Of a stretch of DNA of 64,000 nucleotides, positions 40,241-46,849 are shown one piece after another. Source of the stretch: Clostridia bacterium (GTDB lineage: Bacteria > Bacillota > Clostridia > Oscillospirales > Acutalibacteraceae); NCBI GenBank assembly GCA_017550105.1, contig JAFYLQ010000042.1:39005-103004 (forward strand). The letters are read 5' to 3'. Under the pieces are notes generated by a model. The model was not told where the DNA came from, made no database searches, and saw nothing but the letters and a program-made list of their open reading frames with translations. The position numbers and the translations under genes were made by a program. Within the stretch, counting starts at the first letter, position 1. The number at the start of each line of letters is the position of its first letter.

Positions 40241-42238
40241 TCACACTCCTTTCCCGCTTACCTGACCGCCATTTAACGTTACGTCAAAATCGAACTGTTT
40301 GAAAAACTCGTCCAGATCTGATTTGCTTACATTTACGCCCGATTGAGGTATTGCAGAATAATAAGAATTGTAATATGACTGTGCCTGGCTGTCAATACTA
40401 TCCACTGTACCCGAAATACCTTCCTCAGTTGTTGAAATTTTACCTGTAATATCCAGGCTGTAATCAACGTTATATGCATCCTTGCCGTAGCCTTTGCCGT
40501 TAACTACGTAATATTGGGCGGCAGATCCCGTATGGGGCTTGGTTACGTTATGAGCCTTCTTAGTGATAAACTGCATCGTGGTTTCGTTTGTTGCAGCATT
40601 ATAATCATCAAGGTGATGCCAGACGTGCGTCGCCTGCTTACCTTTACGCATTGACTCAAAATCTATATCATAGCCCTGTTCTTTAAGAATCTTTTCTGCC
40701 TGCTTGTAATCCGAATTCCGGTTACCGGTGGATTTGATTTTTACCTCTGCAATTTCACCATCTTTAAACTTCAGAATCTCGTCTGTTTCTGAAAAATCAG
40801 CGCCATTGTTCTGAGTTCGTTTTATTTTTTCAATACCCGCAGCCTCGGCATCACCAACAGGATCATGTTTGCCATTGAAATCTGCCGCAAAATCATCCGC
40901 CGCATTCTGTGCACGCTTGTTAGTAACTATATTATCAACTGCACCACCTGCACCACCGATGGCTGCATCGGTAAGAATACTCTTACCATCAAGTACCTTG
41001 GCAAACTCCTCTTTAGCATCAGCACCACCTATAGTAACCGCAATTGTTGCCGCAGCTGTACGGGATACAATCCCCGAACCCACCTCGGAGGCTGAGCCTA
41101 TTACGGCTGAAGTGCCGATTCTTACAAGTGAGTTTGAAGAATGCAACAAATTATTTCCGAGAACAGACGAGCTTAATTTGTCGGTTATTCCTCCACCGAT
41201 ACCGGCACCTATGGCACCCGTAGCAAAGCCTGTAACGCCCGCAACCGCCGCATCCTTGGCTATCTTGCCCCAATCATATTCACTACGATCATAACCATGC
41301 TCAACGTATTCATCCGCCATACCATGAAGAGTGGTAGAAACCACGGCAGAACCTGCCGATACCGCACCTGCTATAAGGGGAGCACCCGCGCCGCCGGTTG
41401 CTGCTGTAATTACAATAGCACCAACAATACAAACGCCGGTTACCACCCACTTGAAAACCTTGGCTTTACGTTCACGCTCGGCACGTTCTTCTTCAAGAAT
41501 CTCAACTCGTTCCTTCTGATTCTCGATTTCGGTTTCAATAAGCTCCATCTTTGACTGCTGTTCCTTATCAACCTCAACATAGGCCGCATACAGCTTTTGG
41601 AAGCTTTCCGAACCTGCCAAATCATAAATATCGAAATTCTTTTTATAGCTTCTTCCCTTGCTTTGACACTCATTAATGAAAGCCGTAAGGGTACGTATAA
41701 GCTCACCTGTTTTATTAAAGTCGTTTTGATAATGCCTGTTCTCAAGATTTTTAATGTCAGTATTTAAATCTGATATGAATTTTTCGATACCTTGATGGGC
41801 GTAATACACATCGCCAACATCCTTGTAGCTGAGATAGTAAATATCCCTAATACCGAACATTATGTCCGCAAGAGCATCATCAACCGCAACAGCTCTGTTT
41901 TTCTTGTTGGTAACGTCGGACAATATATCTTCAAGCTCATTCTCTTTTATAACTACGTGAGTAGCCTTATCTATATTAGAAAAATAATCACGTTTATATA
42001 AAAAGCAGTTTTTCTGATGTGCTGACAATAATTGTCCCAACAAGCCCTGTATCATACCATGCACAGAATCAAAATATGTCTTTATGTTATCGGAACCCTC
42101 GCCGGACATATTTTTGGTTGTTTTAATGGTATCAAGAGCTTTTGCAATGGATTCCAACTCGGTTCCCCAGTTATTAATCTGGTTTGACAAGGTTGTATCA
42201 AAGCTATCCAAAGCATCAAAATCTACTTTATATCCCAT
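40241..42238 (-). CDS. LXG polymorphic toxin with WHH (HNH/ENDO VII) nuclease domain
   Basis: A 665-residue toxin. Residues 1-215 form the helical LXG export domain, 225-262 a coiled coil, and 262-440 a Gly/Ala-rich hydrophobic stretch (VVTGVCIVGAIVITAATGG, GFATGAIGAGIGGG) as in many pretoxin regions. The nuclease core is at 537-572: THVWHHLDDYNAATNETTMQ, then HNVTKPHTGSAAQY, with Trp540-His541-His542, His563 and His569 as probable catalytic and metal ligands. An extra tail of about 85 residues follows the nuclease, which is unusual for this class. Two Lap-like genes precede it and SUKH and DUF4176-like genes follow. It is likely exported by a type VIIb machine and targets nucleic acid in rival cells. 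Confidence 0.88.
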   Translation of the reverse strand: MGYKVDFDALDSFDTTLSNQINNWGTELESIAKALDTIKTTKNMSGEGSDNIKTYFDSVHGMIQGLLGQLLSAHQKNCFLYKRDYFSNIDKATHVVIKENELEDILSDVTNKKNRAVAVDDALADIMFGIRDIYYLSYKDVGDVYYAHQGIEKFISDLNTDIKNLENRHYQNDFNKTGELIRTLTAFINECQSKGRSYKKNFDIYDLAGSESFQKLYAAYVEVDKEQQSKMELIETEIENQKERVEILEEERAERERKAKVFKWVVTGVCIVGAIVITAATGGAGAPLIAGAVSAGSAVVSTTLHGMADEYVEHGYDRSEYDWGKIAKDAAVAGVTGFATGAIGAGIGGGITDKLSSSVLGNNLLHSSNSLVRIGTSAVIGSASEVGSGIVSRTAAATIAVTIGGADAKEEFAKVLDGKSILTDAAIGGAGGAVDNIVTNKRAQNAADDFAADFNGKHDPVGDAEAAGIEKIKRTQNNGADFSETDEILKFKDGEIAEVKIKSTGNRNSDYKQAEKILKEQGYDIDFESMRKGKQATHVWHHLDDYNAATNETTMQFITKKAHNVTKPHTGSAAQYYVVNGKGYGKDAYNVDYSLDITGKISTTEEGISGTVDSIDSQAQSYYNSYYSAIPQSGVNVSKSDLDEFFKQFDFDVTLNGGQVSGKGV

Positions 42239-42255
42239 AACTTACCTCTTTAACA

Positions 42256-42525
42256 TCATCTGTTTCCTGATGCTATTTTTTCATCCATCACATGAACATC
42301 GTTAATCATTTTCTTCATATCGTCTGCATCTTTTTTTACGAGAGCAGCATATAATCTGAGTAATGTTCTGATATCTTTTTGTTGTTGAATATACTCCATA
42401 CTCGTTTTAAGAGTTTTGACGTCACTTTTATCTATATCTACACTATCTGTTGCCAGTTCCTTACCCTTATTTTTAAGGGTAGTAACTTCCCCTGATAAGC
42501 CGGGTGAGATTTTAAACTCTGCCAT
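42256..42525 (-). CDS. Small type VII effector-type protein, module 1 (Lap-like)
   Basis: An 89-residue helical protein opening AEFKISPGLSGEVTTLKNKG, which fits the SACOL2603-type small effectors that accompany LXG proteins. It lies between the coiled-coil gene and the LXG toxin gene with gaps of 13 and 17 bases. By analogy with LXG-associated helical proteins it should bind the LXG domain and help present it to the secretion ATPase. Confidence 0.75.
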   Translation of the reverse strand: MAEFKISPGLSGEVTTLKNKGKELATDSVDIDKSDVKTLKTSMEYIQQQKDIRTLLRLYAALVKKDADDMKKMINDVHVMDEKIASGNR

Positions 42526-42538
42526 ATGATTACTTCCT

Positions 42539-42967
42539 TTAATTAAAGAAATTTTCTATTTTGGTACCCAAACTATTAATTTTTGAACCAAGTCTGCCCA
42601 ACAAGCCATAATCTTCCATGCGCTCGTTCTGTAGTCGTGTTATTTCGTTATTAATAGAATCAAGCACGTAGTCAAGAGTATTTTTATAATAGTCGTCATT
42701 AAAATCTGTAGCAACCTCGCCCTTGATTTTAAAGCTATTATATTTTTGACCTTCCCAATCGTACTTTTCTTTATATATTTTTTTATCCTCTTTATTTATA
42801 GTTTTAAAGATTCTTTTTTGTTCTGCCACCTTTTCTTTGGCATTATTTAATCTTTTAATTAAATAATTATAATTTTCTATGCGGTCATTGCAAGCCTTGT
42901 ATTGACTTCTGGCATTTTTCCTTTGTCGTACAAGTTTGTTGTATTCATTCATATCTTTTTCTGCCAC
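42539..42967 (-). CDS. Coiled-coil protein, module 1 first gene (Lap-like)
   Basis: A 142-residue charged helical protein (YNKLVRQRKNARSQYKACND, LNNAKEKVAEQKRIFK, RLGSKINSLGTKIENFFN). The GTG start has AGGGGG eight bases upstream; an ATG five codons later lacks a ribosome site. It follows the WXG100 gene across a strong hairpin, so its expression may depend on read-through. Confidence 0.7.
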   Translation of the reverse strand: MAEKDMNEYNKLVRQRKNARSQYKACNDRIENYNYLIKRLNNAKEKVAEQKRIFKTINKEDKKIYKEKYDWEGQKYNSFKIKGEVATDFNDDYYKNTLDYVLDSINNEITRLQNERMEDYGLLGRLGSKINSLGTKIENFFN

Positions 42968-42991
42968 AAGTAATACCCCCTTTTACAAAAT

Positions 42992-43020
42992 TCGCCCGAC
43001 AACCAGTGGTTGTCGGGCGA
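42992..43020 (-). terminator. Hairpin between WXG100 gene and module 1
   Basis: A GC-rich stem of at least 12 bp (42992-43003 / 43009-43020) followed on the minus strand by AATTTTG. It is a moderate terminator or attenuator, which would give high WXG100 and lower toxin-module expression. Confidence 0.75.
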
Positions 43021-43034
43021 TAACCAACCAACAA

Positions 43035-43328
43035 TTAAGCCTTGAACTGGTTAGCAATGCTTGCGTCTGTTTCTTCAACGATTTTAGCTGTTGAATCAAG
43101 AGCTGTAGCGATTTCGTAAATGAGAGCTTCTGCTTTCTGGAAACCGGGTTTGAGTTCCTGGTAACGTGCTGCGTAGGATTCGCTTGCTGCGCCTTCCCAT
43201 TCAGCCTGGAGCTGCTGAAGCAAGCTGTCTAACTGACTGATAACGCCGTTAACTGCTTCGCCCTGTCTGCGATACTGATTTGCTTTTTCTCTCATCTGAT
43301 CAGGAGTAATTCTAATCTGACCTGCCAT
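43035..43328 (-). CDS. WXG100 family protein (EsxA-like)
   Basis: A 97-residue WXG100 protein with the signature W44-E45-G46 in the turn between two long helices (ITPDQMREKANQYRRQGEAV and AEALIYEIATALDSTAKIVE). Such proteins dimerise and are co-exported through ESX/type VII systems. The ATG is set by GGAGGG six bases upstream; the longer frame has no site. The leader is about 70 bases. Its promoter is of the same type as those of modules 2 and 3. No essB, essC, esaA or essA gene is nearby. Confidence 0.95.
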   Translation of the reverse strand: MAGQIRITPDQMREKANQYRRQGEAVNGVISQLDSLLQQLQAEWEGAASESYAARYQELKPGFQKAEALIYEIATALDSTAKIVEETDASIANQFKA

Positions 43329-43403
43329 AATTTTTCCCTCCGAAAAATTCTCTCGCTTTGCGAGTTTTATTTTTTTAACCGACCTGTTCGGTTCAGCATC
43401 TAC

Positions 43404-43449
43404 ATTATTGCACACTTTTTCTCTTTTTTTAATACTCTGTTAGCGTACT
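43404..43449 (-). promoter_or_regulatory. WXG100 promoter with shared box
   Basis: On the minus strand TGTGCAATAAT (hexamer 43404-43409) with AGTATTA (43430-43436) 21 bases upstream, inside AGTACGCTAACAGAGTATTA (43430-43449), which differs from the module 3 box at only three of 20 positions. Confidence 0.65.
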
Positions 43450-43545
43450 GCCCCTTTTTTGGCAATAAATTACAATTATTGTTCCTGAGTTTTCTACGAT
43501 ATGACGAAAAAATGCGTATTTTTATTTGTTTACAATGAAAAACAT

Positions 43546-43596
43546 ACACAAAAAGACGTACTTTTATGCAAATTTGCGATTAAAAGTACGTCTTTT
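43546..43596 (-). terminator. Terminator of the AGCS symporter operon
   Basis: A perfect 16-bp stem (43551-43566 / 43581-43596) with an inner GCAAATTTGC palindrome in the loop; T-rich on both sides. Confidence 0.85.
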
Positions 43597-43620
43597 ATTT
43601 TTAAAAAGTTTTTTAATTTT

Positions 43621-45042
43621 TTATTGCCAATAATCAACATCGTGAGGAAGCCCTATATTTTCTGCTATGAATACAGGTGTTTTACCCTCTTTTCGTTGCC
43701 TGTCATAATCCTTCAACGCCCTGAATGCGTATTTGCCAAGAAACAGTATTACGGGCATATTTATTATTGTCATACCGCCCATTGTAATATCCGCTATGTT
43801 CCACAAAAGGTCTGCACTTAAGCCTGCACCCACGAAAATAACCAACGAGGCAATTATATAATACACTCGCATAAATGCCTTACTTGGAATTTTGCCGCGA
43901 ATAAATATTATACACTTGTCAACGTAATAAAGGTTGCCGAGAAGGGTTGTAAACGCAAACAAAATCATTGCCACGGTAATGAATATAGGTCCGAATTTCC
44001 CCAAGGTACTGCTGAGTGCCGCTTGCACGTAAGGTGCACCGGAAAGCTCCTTTGTAGGCGCAACACCCGAGCACATACACATAAACGCAGTTGCACTACA
44101 CACAAGGATTGTATCAATAAATACCGATAACACCTGCACCAGACCCTGTTTTGCAGGGTGACTTACCTCGGCGGAAGCCGATGCATTGGGGGCTGAGCCA
44201 ACGCCTGCCTCGTTACTGAAAAGACCGCGTTTAATACCGTACATTACACAGGAGCCGCTGAAGCCACCAAAAATTGCTTTTATATCAAAAGCCTCACTAA
44301 AAATTGTACGGAACACGTCGGGCAATAATTTAAAGTTCAAGGCTACAATAATCACTGCAACAAGTATATAGGCGATACCCATAAAGGGAACAAGGAATGT
44401 GGTAACCTTTATAACTCTTGAGCCGCCACCCATTAAGCAGTAGCCTACGATAATCGCCAGTACAAGACCGATTATCCAAGGGGTGATTTTTTCATTATAA
44501 AAACCGTAGGTTGAAAAAGTCGACTGTAAATTATACGAAGCCAACATATTAAACCCGAAGCCGTATGTAAGTATAAGAAATACAGAAAATATTATTGCAA
44601 GAGGTTTACATTTTAACGCGGTTTGTATGTAATAGGCAGGTCCGCCGTAGCTTCCGTCGGGACCTTTCTTTTTATAAATCTGGGCAAGGGTGCTTTCCAC
44701 GAATGCGGATGCACTACCGATAATGGCAATAAGCCACATCCAAAAAACCGAGCCGAAGCCACCAAGACACAAAGCGGTTGAAACACCTATAATATTGCCT
44801 GTACCCACGCGTGAAGCGGTGGAAACCATAAGTGCCTGAAAGGACGAAACACCTTTTCCGTCGGCAGGTTTTTCGGTAACACAACGAATCTGCTCACCCA
44901 AAAGCCTGAACTGCACAAATCTTGTGCGGAAGGTAAAGTAAATTCCTCCCAGAACAAGTATTATAACCAAAATATATGTATACAGGGCATCATTTACCGA
45001 TGATGTTGCACCCTCTAAAAATCCTATAACCTTTTCTATCAC
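43621..45042 (-). CDS. Sodium:alanine/glycine symporter, AGCS family
   Basis: A 473-residue inner-membrane symporter of the AGCS (AlsT/DagA) family that imports small neutral amino acids with Na+. The family blocks STASRVGTGNIIGVSTAL, GPDGSYGGPAYYIQTAL and GLFSNEAGVGSAPNASA are intact, with about ten helices. The start is GTG with AAGGAAG seven bases upstream. It is the third gene of an operon after a lipoprotein and an EEP hydrolase, 11 bases behind the latter. Confidence 0.95.
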   Translation of the reverse strand: MIEKVIGFLEGATSSVNDALYTYILVIILVLGGIYFTFRTRFVQFRLLGEQIRCVTEKPADGKGVSSFQALMVSTASRVGTGNIIGVSTALCLGGFGSVFWMWLIAIIGSASAFVESTLAQIYKKKGPDGSYGGPAYYIQTALKCKPLAIIFSVFLILTYGFGFNMLASYNLQSTFSTYGFYNEKITPWIIGLVLAIIVGYCLMGGGSRVIKVTTFLVPFMGIAYILVAVIIVALNFKLLPDVFRTIFSEAFDIKAIFGGFSGSCVMYGIKRGLFSNEAGVGSAPNASASAEVSHPAKQGLVQVLSVFIDTILVCSATAFMCMCSGVAPTKELSGAPYVQAALSSTLGKFGPIFITVAMILFAFTTLLGNLYYVDKCIIFIRGKIPSKAFMRVYYIIASLVIFVGAGLSADLLWNIADITMGGMTIINMPVILFLGKYAFRALKDYDRQRKEGKTPVFIAENIGLPHDVDYWQ

Positions 45043-45053
45043 TCTAAACTTCC

Positions 45054-45962
45054 TTACTTATCCAATGAAAATTCTAAAACAATGGGACAATGGTCACTTG
45101 AATAAACGCCGTCGTGAAGTCCCGAAAGAACGTCGTACTTATTAACCTTGATTTCTGTTTTTGAAATCATAAAGTAGTCGATTCTCTTGAATTTTTCAGG
45201 ATTACCCCAACCCTGATACGTGTATGAGTCGTTTGTGTTCTCAGTAGCGTAACGGGCATCGGTAAAATTCTCAGTAACCTGAATGTAGGTTTCGCTACCC
45301 TCCTGAGCGTTAAAGTCGCCCATAATAACCGAGGGAAGTGAGCCGAACTGAGCAATTTTATCAAGCACCACTTTAATTCCGTTAATACGAGCCTCGTCAC
45401 TTACGTGGCTGAGATGGGTATTGAACACAACAAAATCCTCGCCCGATGCATTATCCGTCAATATAACGTAGCTGCACACACGGTTATACTGCGCACCCCA
45501 GGACTTACTCATAACCTCGGGGGTTTCCGAAAGCCAGAAGGAGCCCTTGTCAACCAACGTGTACATTGAGGTGTTGTAGAAAATAGGACAACCCTCGGAA
45601 TTAAATGCCTCGTCGCGGTATGTTATAACCGAATCATAGCCCTGCAGAGCATTTGTAAGATAAGCGTAATGCCATTTTGTGGCTTCCTGAAAGCCTATGA
45701 TACCGGGCTTTTCGTTAACGATATCGTCAATTATCAAATCCGCACGATAAAACCAACTCTTTTTACCGAAATCAAGGGGGCTGATGCACCTTAAATTATA
45801 GCTCATCATTTTTATGCCGCCGTTGTTTTCAACCTCAACATTAACCTGAGCCTTATTGCTGTTATAATAGGGATAATACCACACAAAGCTTACACCGAAG
45901 GCAATAAGAAGCGCCAATATAACGGATACTATTGAAATAATTATTTTCTTTGCCTTTTTCAT
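45054..45962 (-). CDS. Membrane-anchored endonuclease/exonuclease/phosphatase family protein
   Basis: A 302-residue EEP-fold hydrolase with an N-terminal signal anchor (residues 5-30). The catalytic set is complete: MSYNLR, GFQEA (Glu metal ligand), FNTHLSH, MGDFNA, IDYFMIS and SSDHCPI. Such proteins cleave DNA, phosphoinositide-like or sphingolipid phosphoesters. The extracellular location suggests scavenging of nucleic acid or lipid phosphate. It overlaps the upstream lipoprotein gene by four bases. Confidence 0.88.
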   Translation of the reverse strand: MKKAKKIIISIVSVILALLIAFGVSFVWYYPYYNSNKAQVNVEVENNGGIKMMSYNLRCISPLDFGKKSWFYRADLIIDDIVNEKPGIIGFQEATKWHYAYLTNALQGYDSVITYRDEAFNSEGCPIFYNTSMYTLVDKGSFWLSETPEVMSKSWGAQYNRVCSYVILTDNASGEDFVVFNTHLSHVSDEARINGIKVVLDKIAQFGSLPSVIMGDFNAQEGSETYIQVTENFTDARYATENTNDSYTYQGWGNPEKFKRIDYFMISKTEIKVNKYDVLSGLHDGVYSSDHCPIVLEFSLDK

Positions 45963-46561
45963 TCCGTCACCTTTTCATCAACAAAAACGAAGCCTACACC
46001 ATTGCATGCGGGACAATCAACCGCTTCGTCGTATCCTCCGCTGGTTTCTGCCAACTTAATTGCATAACCCTTACCCTCACATACTGCGCAGGCATATTCC
46101 TTGCAGAAATCCAACATTATATCTTCATCAAGATTTATTAAAAGCTCACCCTCATCGGTGTATGAGAACATCTGAACACCCGAATAAATATATTCAGGGT
46201 CACATTCACATGTAACTGTAATGTTAAACGCTACCGTGCCTTTATATTCTATTAATCGTTCTGCCTCTACAATGTAATCATCGTCCGGGAAACCCTCAAG
46301 AATATAATTGACATAATCTTCATCACATTCAATAACGCATGCCTCTACCTCGGAAGCTGAGGTTGCCATTGCAAGGTTGTAAATAAGCTTTTCAACCATA
46401 TCAACCTCTTTTTGCTCTTCGGGAGATAATTTTTTTGTTGTTTCTACCGTGCTTTCAACCGTAGTATCGGTTGACGCAATATTGGGCTTATCATTCCCGC
46501 AAGCGGTAAACAACGTTGTGCATATTAAAACTAATGCAATTATTAAACTGAGTTTTTTCAT
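45959..46561 (-). CDS. Lipoprotein with DnaJ-type double CxxCxGxG zinc motif
   Basis: A 200-residue lipoprotein; lipobox LFTAC with Cys21. The C-terminus carries two CxxCxGxG motifs (CAVCEGKG starting at 158, CPACNGVG starting at 183), the arrangement of a DnaJ-type zinc centre, which is normally cytoplasmic. The middle domain (residues 50-150) is unassigned. It is the first gene of the lipoprotein - EEP - symporter operon. Confidence 0.75.
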   Translation of the reverse strand: MKKLSLIIALVLICTTLFTACGNDKPNIASTDTTVESTVETTKKLSPEEQKEVDMVEKLIYNLAMATSASEVEACVIECDEDYVNYILEGFPDDDYIVEAERLIEYKGTVAFNITVTCECDPEYIYSGVQMFSYTDEGELLINLDEDIMLDFCKEYACAVCEGKGYAIKLAETSGGYDEAVDCPACNGVGFVFVDEKVTE

Positions 46562-46646
46562 AAAAACACCACCTGAAATGCATTATACCATAATAATATA
46601 AAAAGGGCAACTGCGTAATATGAACTTTCGGCATAAAACAAAACTG

Positions 46647-46676
46647 TTGCACTATGCTTTAAACGAGTGCTATAAT
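46647..46676 (+). promoter_or_regulatory. Promoter upstream of gene remnant and glycyl-radical gene
   Basis: TTGCAC (46647-46652), 18-base spacer, TATAAT (46671-46676). It lies 170 bases before the glycyl-radical gene. Confidence 0.55.
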
Positions 46677-46776
46677 TACATCAGATGGTATTTTGGGCGG
46701 CGAGCTTACGGAAATAACCGTTGACCTCACTTTTGAAACGAACCTTTTCAGCATTGTGCTTATTAAAGAAAAATAA
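46663..46776 (+). pseudogene. Possible C-terminal gene remnant
   Basis: A frame open only from 46663 encodes GGELTEITVDLTFETNLFSI followed by VLIKEK and a TAA. The amphipathic beta-strand pattern looks like the very end of a real enzyme, for example a beta-sandwich domain of a glycosidase. It has no start codon with a ribosome site and overlaps a promoter sequence, so it is probably a leftover of a deleted gene. Confidence 0.3.
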
Positions 46777-46802
46777 AGGCTCGGTAACTAAAATAAAAAA
46801 GT

Positions 46803-46810
46803 GTTATAAT
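46803..46810 (+). promoter_or_regulatory. Extended -10 promoter of the glycyl-radical gene
   Basis: TGTTATAAT directly at 46802-46810 with no good -35, about 40 bases before the ATG. Confidence 0.5.
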
Positions 46811-46849
46811 ATCCTTGATTTAAACTTGCACTACGAAAGGACGTTATCT

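Noticed and set aside
34022-43328. Prophage or plasmid insertion for the type VII island
   Set aside because: No phage structural, replication, integrase or partition genes are present.
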